Positions 45,638 through 54,066 of a stretch of DNA of 64,000 bases are shown here, piece by piece. Within the stretch, counting starts at the first letter, position 1. The number at the start of each line of letters is the position of its first letter. Position numbers and translations under genes: made by a program. Origin of the DNA: Pseudogracilibacillus sp037072025 (lineage in GTDB: Bacteria; Bacillota; Bacilli; Bacillales; Amphibacillaceae). Location: positions 54,128 to 118,127 of the forward strand of contig NZ_JAXHDD010000008.1 in the NCBI RefSeq assembly GCF_037072025.1, read 5' to 3'. The notes under the pieces were generated by a model. That model saw only the letters and a list, made by a program, of their open reading frames with translations. It had not been told where the DNA came from and ran no database searches.

Positions 45638-46765
45638 ATGGTGAAAATTTTGCATTTAAATGCAGGGAATGAAACTGGTGGTGGAATGTATCATATTTTG
45701 CGTATGTTAGGGAAATTTAAAGAAGCTAATTCTGTTCCTTGCGTTCTTGGTGTCATGGAGAAAAAGGAACTGTACGATCGAGCGAAGGCAGCGAATATTG
45801 AAACGGTTTATTTTGAAAATGGAACAAGACTTAGTATGCCTTTACTTCGAAAAATCGAACAATATATTAAAACAGAAAATATTACGCATGTTCACACACA
45901 TGGTCCAAGAGCAAATGTGTACATGAATATGTTGAAGAAAAAAGTGAAGATTCCTTGGGTCGTAACGGTTCATAGTGATCCGTTTTTTGACTTTAAAGAT
46001 AAAGGAATATATGGAAAGTTTTTAACTCGCCTTCATCTACAAGCAATCAAAAATGCAGATCGGATTATTTCAGTTTGCCATGCATTTTATCCACCCTTAG
46101 TAAATGCTGGGATTAATATTGATAACATGAAAACCGTTCATAACGGAATCGATTTTTTGAATGAGATGAGCACAGAATTTGTTCCAGAATCTCAAAACTT
46201 CCGTGAACAGTTAGGGTTTACGAAAGAAGATTTCTTATTTCTTAAAGTTGCAAGGTTAGAAAGTGTAAAAGGTCACGGTTTTGCAATTAGAGCTTTTGCC
46301 GAACTGATGAAAAATGAATCGGAAAATATTCATTTATTACTATTAGGTGATGGAAGCTTAAAAAATAAATTAATGGAACTTGTCGAGCAACTAGATTTAA
46401 AAGATCATGTTCATTTTTTGGGAGAGCGTAAAGATATCGATCGATTTTATAAAATCGCAAATGTTACTTTATTAACGTCATTAAGTGAAAGCTTTCCTTA
46501 CGTTTTGTTAGAATCAGCACGTGCGAAAACGCCGGTCATTTCAACAAATGTGGGAGATGTAGGGCATTTAATTTATCAAGATGAATTAGGATGGAAAGTA
46601 GCAACGAGTGATATGGATGGTCTCGTTGAAGCGATGAGGGAAGCGGTCTGTTTACATGCAGATGGATTAAGGCAAATGGGACAACGCCTCTATTCTTACG
46701 CATCGAGCAATTTTTCATTAGATAAATGTGCTCATGAGGTTTATAATGTATATAAACGCATTTAA
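45638..46765 (+). CDS. Glycosyltransferase family 4
   Basis: The 375-residue GT-B protein has an N-terminal NAGNETGGGMYHILRML, HTHGPRANVY, and the C-terminal GT4 donor site with VARLESVKGHGFAIRAF and SLSESFPYVLLESARA (ExxxxxxxE-type). GGGAGAGA precedes the ATG. It is transcribed away from the polymerase gene and is followed by the second TagO-like gene after 90 bases. The two may begin the lipid-linked unit of the same polymer. Confidence 0.9.
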   Translation: MVKILHLNAGNETGGGMYHILRMLGKFKEANSVPCVLGVMEKKELYDRAKAANIETVYFENGTRLSMPLLRKIEQYIKTENITHVHTHGPRANVYMNMLKKKVKIPWVVTVHSDPFFDFKDKGIYGKFLTRLHLQAIKNADRIISVCHAFYPPLVNAGINIDNMKTVHNGIDFLNEMSTEFVPESQNFREQLGFTKEDFLFLKVARLESVKGHGFAIRAFAELMKNESENIHLLLLGDGSLKNKLMELVEQLDLKDHVHFLGERKDIDRFYKIANVTLLTSLSESFPYVLLESARAKTPVISTNVGDVGHLIYQDELGWKVATSDMDGLVEAMREAVCLHADGLRQMGQRLYSYASSNFSLDKCAHEVYNVYKRI

Positions 46766-46855
46766 TTAAAAAATTACTCAATTTATCATAAACATGAATA
46801 GTTCTGAATGAAACGTTAAAAACTATTGAAAATGATTTCAAGGTAGAGGTGCCTG

Positions 46856-47905
46856 ATGATTAAAATTATTTATTTATCCATTCTGTGTGCCGTGATCGCT
46901 TGTTTAAGTACACCACTCATTATAAAAATATCTTTGCGACTGAATGCTGTGGACAATCCCAATTGGCGTAAAGTCCATATTTCCCCTATGCCTACTTTAG
47001 GCGGTTTAGCTATTTTTATTAGTTTTATGGTCGGTTTATTTTTGATTCAACCGCAAAGTCCATACCATCTTGCCATTGTTATTGGTGCTTTCGTCATTAT
47101 TTTACTTGGTTTTTTCGATGATTTATTTCATTTAACGGCAAAGGTAAAATTTATTGTCCAAGTTGCTGCTGCCAGTATTGTTGTTTTCTATGGCGGGCTG
47201 CAAGTAGAATTTATTAATTTGCCATTCGGTGGACAAATTGAATTCGGATGGTTTAGTGCCCTTGTGACGATTTTGTGGATCGTAGGAATTACAAACGCGA
47301 TTAATTTAATCGATGGATTGGATGGACTGGCCGCCGGTGTATCCGCAATTGCGCTGTTTACGATTGCTGTGATGGCGATCTTTATGGATAATGTGTATGT
47401 TCTTAGTATGTCGATCATTTTATTTTGGAGTATTCTTGGATTTTTACCATTTAATTTTTTCCCGGCAAAGGTATTTATGGGGGATACAGGTGCTCTGTTT
47501 CTCGGTTTCATGATTGCGGTATTATCACTTCTCGGATTTAAAAATGTTACGATGATTTCCTTTATCATTCCGATTCTTATTTTAGCGGTGCCTATCTTTG
47601 ATACAGCTGTTGCGATTGTCCGGAGAGTAATTCAAAAACGGCCAATTTCAAGCCCAGATAGTTCTCACTTACATCATCGGCTTGTAAAACTTGGGATGAC
47701 ACATCGGCAGACAGTTGTTTTTATGTATGTACTGAGTGGAATGTTTGGTATTGCTGCAATTTTATTATCGATGTCGACAGTTTGGGGTGCGGTGTTAATT
47801 GGAGCGATTTCACTTATTGTTATACAGATTTTAATTGAAACACTTGAATTAATTGACAGTAAATTTAAACCTTTGACGAATTTAGTAAAAAGAGTTAGAG
47901 GATAA
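46856..47905 (+). CDS. Second TagO/WecA-family sugar-phosphate transferase
   Basis: The 349-residue polytopic protein has the full set of family motifs: D88-D89 (GFFDDLFH), NLIDGLDGLAAG (D153, D156), GDTGALFLG (D210) and SSHLHHRLVKLGMTHRQ with the HxHH element. It parallels the TagO at 17468, but the sequences differ throughout. The position next to glycosyltransferases suggests it starts the non-teichoic polymer, while the other starts teichoic acid. Substrate assignment is inference. AGGTAGAGGTG-type ribosome binding lies just upstream of the ATG. Confidence 0.88.
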   Translation: MIKIIYLSILCAVIACLSTPLIIKISLRLNAVDNPNWRKVHISPMPTLGGLAIFISFMVGLFLIQPQSPYHLAIVIGAFVIILLGFFDDLFHLTAKVKFIVQVAAASIVVFYGGLQVEFINLPFGGQIEFGWFSALVTILWIVGITNAINLIDGLDGLAAGVSAIALFTIAVMAIFMDNVYVLSMSIILFWSILGFLPFNFFPAKVFMGDTGALFLGFMIAVLSLLGFKNVTMISFIIPILILAVPIFDTAVAIVRRVIQKRPISSPDSSHLHHRLVKLGMTHRQTVVFMYVLSGMFGIAAILLSMSTVWGAVLIGAISLIVIQILIETLELIDSKFKPLTNLVKRVRG

Positions 47906-48021
47906 GTTGATAACACGAATATTGGAAGTAGCTTGGTGTTTATAATGCCAGTTGTTGTATTGATAGTTGATGAAGAGAAGAAGAAGTTCCGTAGAGATAT
48001 TCGTATTTATTACACGATGAA

Positions 48022-48059
48022 AGAAAAACGCTTGGGTTCATAAAGACCCAAGCGTTTAC
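48022..48059 (-). terminator. Terminator of the LCP gene, possibly bidirectional
   Basis: AAACGCTTGGGT...ACCCAAGCGTTT with TTTTTC on the minus-strand side. Confidence 0.85.
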
Positions 48060-48064
48060 ATTCT

Positions 48065-49099
48065 TTAGTATGTTGTTTCTTCGTTTGTTTCATCTTCTTC
48101 CGCAAAATCATAACCGTAGTCTGTTACGGGTAGTTCTAAATGTTCTTCCAAAATATTAACTGTTTGCGCGAGCGAGCGCTCATCCAGCTGCCAATAGTAA
48201 GTTGAACCTGGTTTATAGTCCTCGCCATCGATATTTAATGTTTCAATATCCATATTCGTTCCGTTTGTTAAATATCCGAAGAAACTTTTCATTTCGGAAA
48301 ATGTCATATTCGTTTTCAAATTTGCACCGATAGCGTCAATGACATCATCGTATTTTAAAATGGAACTGACGGATAATGTGCGATCAGCTAATGCTTTCAT
48401 AATTTCTTGCTGACGTTTTCCTCGTTCTACATCGCTATCTTTTTTTCTAGTTCGGGCAAGTGCTAATGCCTCTTCTCCATTTAATTTCTGCACTCCTGGA
48501 TATAAATGAATAGCGTCCGCATTGTCTTTTGAATCCTGTTCCTGAAGCTCATATGGGACATCTATAGTAATTCCATCGACTGCATCAACTACATCCATGA
48601 ATGCTTCGAAATTAACTCTGATATAGTAGTCTATAGGAATATTAAGTAAATTTTCAACAGTCTCTATCGTTGCCCGTGGACCGCCATAAGCATGGGCATG
48701 GTTAATTTTCGTTTCATAGCCAACTTCAGGGACATATACGTAAGAATCTCTTGGGATACTAAGTAATTTGACGCTTTTTTCATCTTTATTTAATGTAGCT
48801 ACCATTAGCGCATCTGTTCTTGCCTCATCATCAGAGCCACGCTTCTCACTTGAATCAATCCCCATCAATAAGATAGACACGCTATCGAATTTAGGGTCTA
48901 CATATTCTTCCCGTAAATCTGATTTATCCCGATTTATATCATCATGTGATTCGGAAATTGCACTGTCGGCTTTAGAATGTAAATACATAGAATATGAAGC
49001 AATAGCTATAATAACAATTAAAAATGGGAATAATATTTTAAATCTTTTTTTGAGAACACGCTTCTTCTTTTTAACGATTCTCGAGTTATTTTCAATCAT
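48065..49099 (-). CDS. LytR-CpsA-Psr (LCP) family wall polymer ligase (TagTUV-like)
   Basis: LCP enzymes transfer wall teichoic acid or other polymers from undecaprenyl pyrophosphate to peptidoglycan. The 344-residue protein has a basic cytoplasmic start (KKKKRVLKKR), one membrane segment (about residues 22-41) and the extracellular LCP domain. Its motifs are LLMGIDSSE, ARTDALMVATL, SIPRDSYVYVP, INHAHAYGG and ARTRKKDSDVERGKRQ. The conserved arginines and aspartates that bind the pyrophosphate lipid are present. The acidic C-terminus is short. It lies between the two polymer modules, next to tagA. Confidence 0.93.
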   Translation of the reverse strand: MIENNSRIVKKKKRVLKKRFKILFPFLIVIIAIASYSMYLHSKADSAISESHDDINRDKSDLREEYVDPKFDSVSILLMGIDSSEKRGSDDEARTDALMVATLNKDEKSVKLLSIPRDSYVYVPEVGYETKINHAHAYGGPRATIETVENLLNIPIDYYIRVNFEAFMDVVDAVDGITIDVPYELQEQDSKDNADAIHLYPGVQKLNGEEALALARTRKKDSDVERGKRQQEIMKALADRTLSVSSILKYDDVIDAIGANLKTNMTFSEMKSFFGYLTNGTNMDIETLNIDGEDYKPGSTYYWQLDERSLAQTVNILEEHLELPVTDYGYDFAEEDETNEETTY

Positions 49100-49337
49100 A
49101 ATTAGATCTCCAATCTTCCTTTGGATAGTTAAATACTATATTTATATTATAAATAATCGCAATGTGTTTTATTACAAATAGAAAAAAAAGATGTACAATG
49201 ATAAAATTTATAATAATGACGAATTATATCAGTCTCTACATATTCTACTATTTTTTTGTCATTTCGTAAATATAAATAGGTAAAAAGATTAAGATTTTAA
49301 TAGTATTTTCTAAATATTTTGGAAGGGTTGCAATAAT

Positions 49338-50072
49338 ATGGTAAAAGAGAACGAAAAAGTCGAAATAATGGATATATCTTTTATTAATAATAATAAGTAT
49401 AAATTTTTACATAAGCAAGTGAATGATCATTTCATTTCCAATGAAAAATGTTTTATTGTTACAGCAAATCCGGAAATTGTGATGGAGACTAGAAGAAATA
49501 AAACGTATAAAAAGATTGTTCAATCAGCGGATTTTGTCGTACCAGATGGGATTGGGATTATACTTGCAGCTAAACATAAAAAGGAGCCTCTGATAGAAAG
49601 GATAGCTGGATTCGATCTAATGAAGGATATGTTAGAGTTTGCAAATGAATCTGGAGCAAAGTGTTTTTTTCTAGGTGCTTCTGAGGAGGTAAATAAAGAA
49701 GCGGTGAGTAACATAAAACGACAATATCCGGGAATAAAAGTGACAGGTAGACATCACGGATTTTTTGATAAAACGGATTCAGCCGTCGTGCAATTAGTAA
49801 AAGACGGAGAACCTGATTTTATTTTTGTTGCATTAGGGTTTCCTAAACAAGAAGAGTGGATTTATGAAAACTTACCAGCATTTTCAAAAGGAATTTTTAT
49901 GGGGGTAGGCGGAAGTTTAGATGTGTTTGCGGGAAAAGTTAAGCGGGCTCCTGATTTTTGGATAAAGTTAAATTTGGAGTGGTTTTACCGAATAATAAAA
50001 CAGCCATTTCGTTGGAAGCGAATGTTACCGATTTTTAAGTTTATGTGGCTTATTTATACAAAAAGGGATTAG
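49338..50072 (+). CDS. tagA: TagA: GlcNAc-PP-undecaprenol ManNAc transferase
   Basis: TagA adds ManNAc to GlcNAc-PP-undecaprenol, the second step of the teichoic acid linkage unit. The 244-residue protein of the WecG/TagA/CpsF family has TANPEIVMETR, FVVPDGIGIILAAK (catalytic aspartate), FVALGFPKQEEWIYEN, GVGGSLDVFAGKVKRAP and a C-terminal LEWFYRII segment that binds membrane. GGAAGGG precedes the ATG. It stands alone, 29 kb from tagBD, with no obvious partner genes downstream. Confidence 0.93.
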   Translation: MVKENEKVEIMDISFINNNKYKFLHKQVNDHFISNEKCFIVTANPEIVMETRRNKTYKKIVQSADFVVPDGIGIILAAKHKKEPLIERIAGFDLMKDMLEFANESGAKCFFLGASEEVNKEAVSNIKRQYPGIKVTGRHHGFFDKTDSAVVQLVKDGEPDFIFVALGFPKQEEWIYENLPAFSKGIFMGVGGSLDVFAGKVKRAPDFWIKLNLEWFYRIIKQPFRWKRMLPIFKFMWLIYTKRD

Positions 50073-50871
50073 AGATAAGAGGTTAGAAAAATTTTATTGT
50101 ACGATTTTCACTGCGAATAATATCTATAGGTAAACGATCAAATTTCATTTGGAACGGGAAGACATGTGGGTTCATTTACTTGTATCACCAATAACTCATC
50201 AAAAGGCAATAAATATTTCCCTTATCCTCCCATAGTTTTAAGGAAATTAACTTTTACGAAGGACGGAATGAAGCTTTTTGAACATCCTCTTTTAAGAAAC
50301 TTAGTTCTTTAGCAATTGTTATGAAGCTAAGAAGCTGGGACATAAATAGCGTCTGAAAGGGCGAACAATATGATAAGGAAATATACGTAGATTCCTCGTA
50401 GGCTAAAACCGTTCACTAGCTATGCTTTCGTCCCACCGAAAAAATTATGTCTAACACCGACACTAGGATTCTGTCGGTTCCTAGAGAACAGTAAATGTTC
50501 CGATAGGCGATCATGCAGTCTCACGAGCCCAAAGATCTCTGGAGAGACTTGAAACAAGGGGATACAAAAGCTTTGAGTTGCGCCCATGAAAGTATATTTC
50601 TGAAATTGTGGATAGATTTAACATAGTTCGTCTTTTCATGGATAAAAATATTTTTGTCTCCTTGTTTTTTTGGCTCAGCTATTTCTAATTCCCGAAAAAG
50701 TTTCTCATTATCTAATTTCCAAGGTTCTATAGGAGAAAGTCTTGAACTACAGAAATTTTTCCTCATAACTTTCTCTTTTATTAGCTTTATTTATTCAATC
50801 TTACTTTATTTCAAATTCATGGAAGAGTGGGAGTTCATTAACGACGTTTATGTCAGTTAATTTAATAATTT
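50073..50871. other. Intergenic region with repeat fragments
   Basis: The stretch contains an isolated MITE end, TTTTTGAACATCCTC at 50275-50289. Around 50332-50440 it contains AGCTGGGACATAA with further short palindromes (ACACCGACACTAGG...CGGTTCCTAG), resembling intergenic repeats seen in other Bacilli. Short minus-strand frames here lack ribosome-binding sites and family matches, so I do not call them genes. Confidence 0.4.
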
Positions 50872-51186
50872 TTATTTCATCATTAATTTTATTCCAATCC
50901 GTTTTTTTAATGGAAGTATTATAATGGAAGTATTTTTCATTATGTTTGCACCTTGCTGCTTAATTCCAGTAACTAACGCTTTCACAATATCTACTGGCTC
51001 TCCGCGATTAATAAAATCTTCAAGTTTACCAGCAGCTTTATAAATCATTAATTTGTGTGACAAATCCATTTTATCTGTCAAATCAGTTGTACTACCATAA
51101 AAGTGAACACAGAAATGCCCCGGGAAGTTATTGTTTAAGGATCCTGCACCGTGAGATTGTACAACCCTTTGATTCAAAAGGTACAA
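50872..51186 (-). pseudogene. 3' fragment of an unrecognised conserved protein
   Basis: A 104-codon frame with no real start: an in-frame TAA lies just upstream of its first TTG. It contains GHFCVHFYGSTTD and LSHKLMIYKAAGKLEDFI, which look like the conserved end of a secreted Bacillus protein I cannot name. The last part (TSIIILPLKKRIGIKLMMK) seems unrelated and may be a frame extension. It is probably a truncated remnant. Confidence 0.4.
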
Positions 51187-51296
51187 ATCTTATGGATCAT
51201 GGTACTCTCAATCAAGGATCGTCGATTATATTTTAAAATTTTCACACCTTTTCTTTCTGAATCACGATTGTAGTGGTGAAAGCGAGGTGATGAGGA

Positions 51297-51521
51297 ATGG
51301 CAGTAAGCAGAATCATTCGTTCCCAATTGCGTCTTCCCTTAGACAATGGAGTTCATCCAACATCAGGCAATGTCATTATTAAAGTAAAAGCGTTTAACAA
51401 TGTAAAGACGGACGCAACAGCAGATCAATTGTATGATGTAGCTCATGCATTAGCTGGATTACAGACATTGCCACTTTATGGAGTTGAGCGCTCAGACAGC
51501 TCAGAAATCTCCCAAAATTAA
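51297..51521 (+). CDS. DUF1659-family small protein
   Basis: A 74-residue soluble protein starting MAVSRIIRSQLRLPLDNGVH, typical of DUF1659 proteins of spore-formers. Function is unknown. GATGAGGA lies just upstream. It begins a three-gene run with DUF2922 and YvrJ, a combination common in Bacillaceae, suggesting one operon and a linked function. Confidence 0.8.
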   Translation: MAVSRIIRSQLRLPLDNGVHPTSGNVIIKVKAFNNVKTDATADQLYDVAHALAGLQTLPLYGVERSDSSEISQN

Positions 51522-51559
51522 GGCAGACGTAGAACAAATAAATAGGGAGGAGGATAATA

Positions 51560-51784
51560 ATGAAGAAATTAGAACTGATTTTTGAAAATGAAGAGGGGAA
51601 GTCAGTTACGTATACACTTGACAGCCCGGTTGACCCAGCTGACCCTGAAGCGGTAAATGCAGCTATGGATGAAGTGATTTCTCAAAATTGCTTCGGCTCA
51701 ACTGGAGGAGATCTAGTTGCGAAAAAGGGAGCTAGAATTGTTGAGCGTAAGGTAACAGATATTGATATTGGAATGGAGGAGTAA
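51560..51784 (+). CDS. DUF2922-family small protein
   Basis: A 74-residue soluble protein, MKKLELIFENEEGKSVTYTL at the start, with VDPADPEAVNAAMDEVI and a late AKKGARIVERKVTDIDI stretch, matches DUF2922. The function is unknown. GGGAGGAGGA precedes the ATG. It lies 38 bases after the DUF1659 gene. Confidence 0.82.
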   Translation: MKKLELIFENEEGKSVTYTLDSPVDPADPEAVNAAMDEVISQNCFGSTGGDLVAKKGARIVERKVTDIDIGMEE

Positions 51785-51847
51785 GCAGACATTAGAAGAA
51801 TGTATCTTCTAATGGGTAGTTTGGAAACTCAATATGGTTAAATAAAG

Positions 51848-51881
51848 CAGGCCAGGGTCACGATCACTCTGGTCTGTTTTT
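51848..51881 (+). terminator. Terminator or attenuator between DUF2922 and yvrJ
   Basis: CAGGCCAG...CTGGTCTG followed by TTTTT lies 17 bases before the yvrJ start codon. It could reduce transcription into yvrJ. Confidence 0.65.
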
Positions 51882-51897
51882 ACGAGGAGGAAATGAT

Positions 51898-52032
51898 ATG
51901 GAAACATGGGTGACATTTATAACAGAACTCAGTTTTCCCATAGCGATTACGTTTTATTTATTACATCGTATTGAAGGAAAACTTGATGTTCTAAATGAAT
52001 CTATCCGTTTGTTACCAGATAAGATGAAATAA
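51898..52032 (+). CDS. YvrJ-family 44-residue membrane peptide
   Basis: A short gene with the strong ribosome-binding site GAGGAGG (51884-51890). The product begins METWVTFITELSFPIAITFY, one membrane segment, followed by LLHRIEGKLDVLNESIRLLP, the conserved tail of the YvrJ family (PF12841). Its biochemical role is unknown. It follows DUF1659 and DUF2922 in the same direction. A terminator follows at 52048. Confidence 0.85.
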   Translation: METWVTFITELSFPIAITFYLLHRIEGKLDVLNESIRLLPDKMK

Positions 52033-52047
52033 AACATCTGCTAGCCT

Positions 52048-52093
52048 GACCCTGTTTTCGTGAGAATAAACATTCACGAATTCGGGGTCTTTT
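52048..52093 (+). terminator. Terminator after yvrJ
   Basis: GACCC...TTCGTGA/TTCACGAA...GGGGTC followed by TTTT. Confidence 0.75.
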
Positions 52094-52346
52094 CGTCCTC
52101 AAATCCTTGTCAGTCTAGTTTTCTTTCAGTTTCCTTTTCAGCCTTCATAACTAAAAATCACAAAAAGGTTATTTTTGAAATCACTATTTGGCAGAACCGA
52201 AGCGATCACATTCATAAAAAACTCTGTCATCCTTAGTAATATTCTTGTCTTTATTTGATCTGACTACTTGTATGATCCAGCATAAAAAAGGCCAGAATTA
52301 ATCATATTCTGAAGTTAGAGTAAAATGTTTATGGGAGAACATATTA

Positions 52347-52394
52347 CCGCATTATTGGAATTTAAGTCGATAGACTTGAATTCCAATAATGCGG
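52347..52394. other. Long near-perfect hairpin (48 bases)
   Basis: CCGCATTATTGGAATT pairs with AATTCCAATAATGCGG, and inside it AAGTC pairs with GACTT around a GATA loop, with a single T-G mismatch between the two stems. No T-run follows, so it is not a typical terminator. It lies about 110 bases before the ISLre2 remnant start. Confidence 0.8.
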
Positions 52395-52506
52395 CAACCA
52401 AGCAAAGCGCGGTAGAAAGAAAAATGTGTTTTGCATGAAAAAAAAGGACCTTCTTTTGTATAGTTAAGTTTACTACAACTACTAATACAAGAAAGAGGCC
52501 CTTAAA

Positions 52507-53200
52507 ATGAAAGATATCATAAATTCGCTCACAATGAAAGAATTAGAACAAATTACATACCGTGCATTACAAAAAAGCTTCTCCCAAGTAATGGCTCAAA
52601 CACTGTTAGAACTTGATGAGGCAATAGCTTTGGGAAGAGATAAAAAAGGTTTTATTTAAAAGATAAAAGACCGTTAAAATTTGAATCTATCTTTGGATCC
52701 GTTGAATTAAAACGAAATTATTATCAGGATAGAGAAACTGGAGATTATGTTTATTTATTGGATCAATATTTAGCTTTTGATGACACAAAGGGAATGAGTC
52801 CTGTTGTACAAGACTTAGCGATTGAGTTAGCGGTCACAGGAGTGTCTTATCGTCAGGCAAGCGATGCGATGGAAAAACTGTTAGGGTATCCAGTCATCAG
52901 CCACGAAGGAATTCGTCAACAGCTTTAGAATACGGAGGTTGTTCCAGAAAAATCTGTTCCACTTGACCAAGAGGTTCTCTTTGTTGAAGTAGATGGACTT
53001 TATACAAAGAGCCAAGAGAAAGGCAAAAAAGGCAGAGAAATCAAGATTGCTAGTGTACATCAAGGTTGGGAAATGAATGGAAAACGCGCAAAGTTAAAGG
53101 AAAAAAGCTGGATAATGAATACTATGTTTCCATCACAGGATCAAGCCAAGGAGCTAATTGCGATGTCTCTCAATCCCAAGTGAGTCAAGGTCTTTGAGAA
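52507..53200 (+). pseudogene. ISLre2-family transposase remnant
   Basis: The frame starts MKDIINSLTMKELEQITYRA and shifts near 52660. It then reads LKFESIFGSVELKRNYYQDR, VTGVSYRQASDAMEKLLGYP and EVLFVEVDGLYTK (an acidic catalytic-type segment), with an in-frame TAG at about 52927 and a shift near 53100. The sequence ends around 53200, about half the usual ISLre2 transposase length. It lies directly before the truncated ArsR-rhodanese gene, which it probably broke. Confidence 0.85.
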
Positions 53201-53341
53201 AGGGTAAAATTAATTTTCCACCAAAAAAGAACGGTATAATGCACTTTAGTGGGTAGAAAAGAAACAAAAGGTTGAAAATTTACCCCAAGACACAAAAAAA
53301 CAGCTGAAACCTTGTCCTATATGGTTTAAAATAGTTAATAA

Positions 53342-53836
53342 TCACAACATTTACGAACCATTTATAATGCTAGAATGGTAAAATTTCAGAAAAAAGGAAA
53401 CTATGTAATTTATGAATTAGCAGATGTAGCGATTGCACACTTTTTAAAATCTTTGCGTGCCTTGGCGGAAAAACAGTTTATGCAGGTTCAACAAATAAAA
53501 CAAGAATTTTTAAATGCCAATCTTGGGATGGATGGGATACCCCTGTCAGAACTTAATGAACGGATGGAAAAAGGCGAAGTTTTATTGTTAGATGTTCGAC
53601 CAAAAGAAGAATATGATCATGCTCATATTCCTGGTGCTATTTCTATACCAATTGAAGAATTAAGAGAAAAACTTGCTCCGTTACCAACCGATCGTAATGT
53701 TGTTGCCTATTGTAGAGGACCATACTGTTTAATGGCAGCAGAAGCAGTAGATCTTTTAAAAAGTAAAGGAATAAATGCCTATCGTTTAGAAAATAGTGTC
53801 CAAGATTGGTATCAATTTAACGAGCAATTAAATTAA
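53342..53836 (+). pseudogene. ArsR-rhodanese fusion regulator, 5'-truncated
   Basis: In-frame sequence upstream of the ATG at 53375 (SQHLRTIYNAR) is the end of an ArsR helix-turn-helix, just after a TAA at 53339. The gene has lost its first about 45 codons. What remains is the ArsR dimer wing (MVKFQKKGNYVIYELAD) and a rhodanese domain (about residues 55-150) with active-site-type CRGPYC. Such fusions sense reactive sulfur and control sulfurtransferase and transporter genes, which fits the MFS and rhodanese genes downstream. An unregulated short protein from 53375 is possible but has no clear ribosome-binding site. Confidence 0.78.
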
Positions 53837-54066
53837 CGAGCGTTTAATTTGAATTCAAGAATTGCTGGGAAACGACACATTATGTTTGTTAACATGAATT
53901 GACGTTTTTTGAGTAAAGGGAAAGTTACTTCTTGCACTCAATCATTCAATGGAGTCGTTGAATACATTATTTAAAAAGTTAATTGTTTAAGAGCGTGATA
54001 TCATTTCTGTCGGAAAAAAATTCGTATATTGGAATGAACCTTTTTAATTGACTACAGGGGGCGAGG
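53837..54066. other. Intergenic region before the MFS gene
   Basis: No gene or hairpin supported. It may hold the operator of the truncated ArsR-type regulator; no clear palindrome was found. Confidence 0.25.

Noticed and set aside
50521..50860. Overlapping 68- and 81-codon frames on both strands
   Set aside because: No ribosome-binding sites, no recognisable family, and low-complexity intergenic surroundings.
53375..53836. ATG 53375 as the start of a complete rhodanese gene
   Set aside because: Coding sequence for the ArsR helix-turn-helix continues upstream of this ATG to a stop, so the gene is truncated rather than complete.
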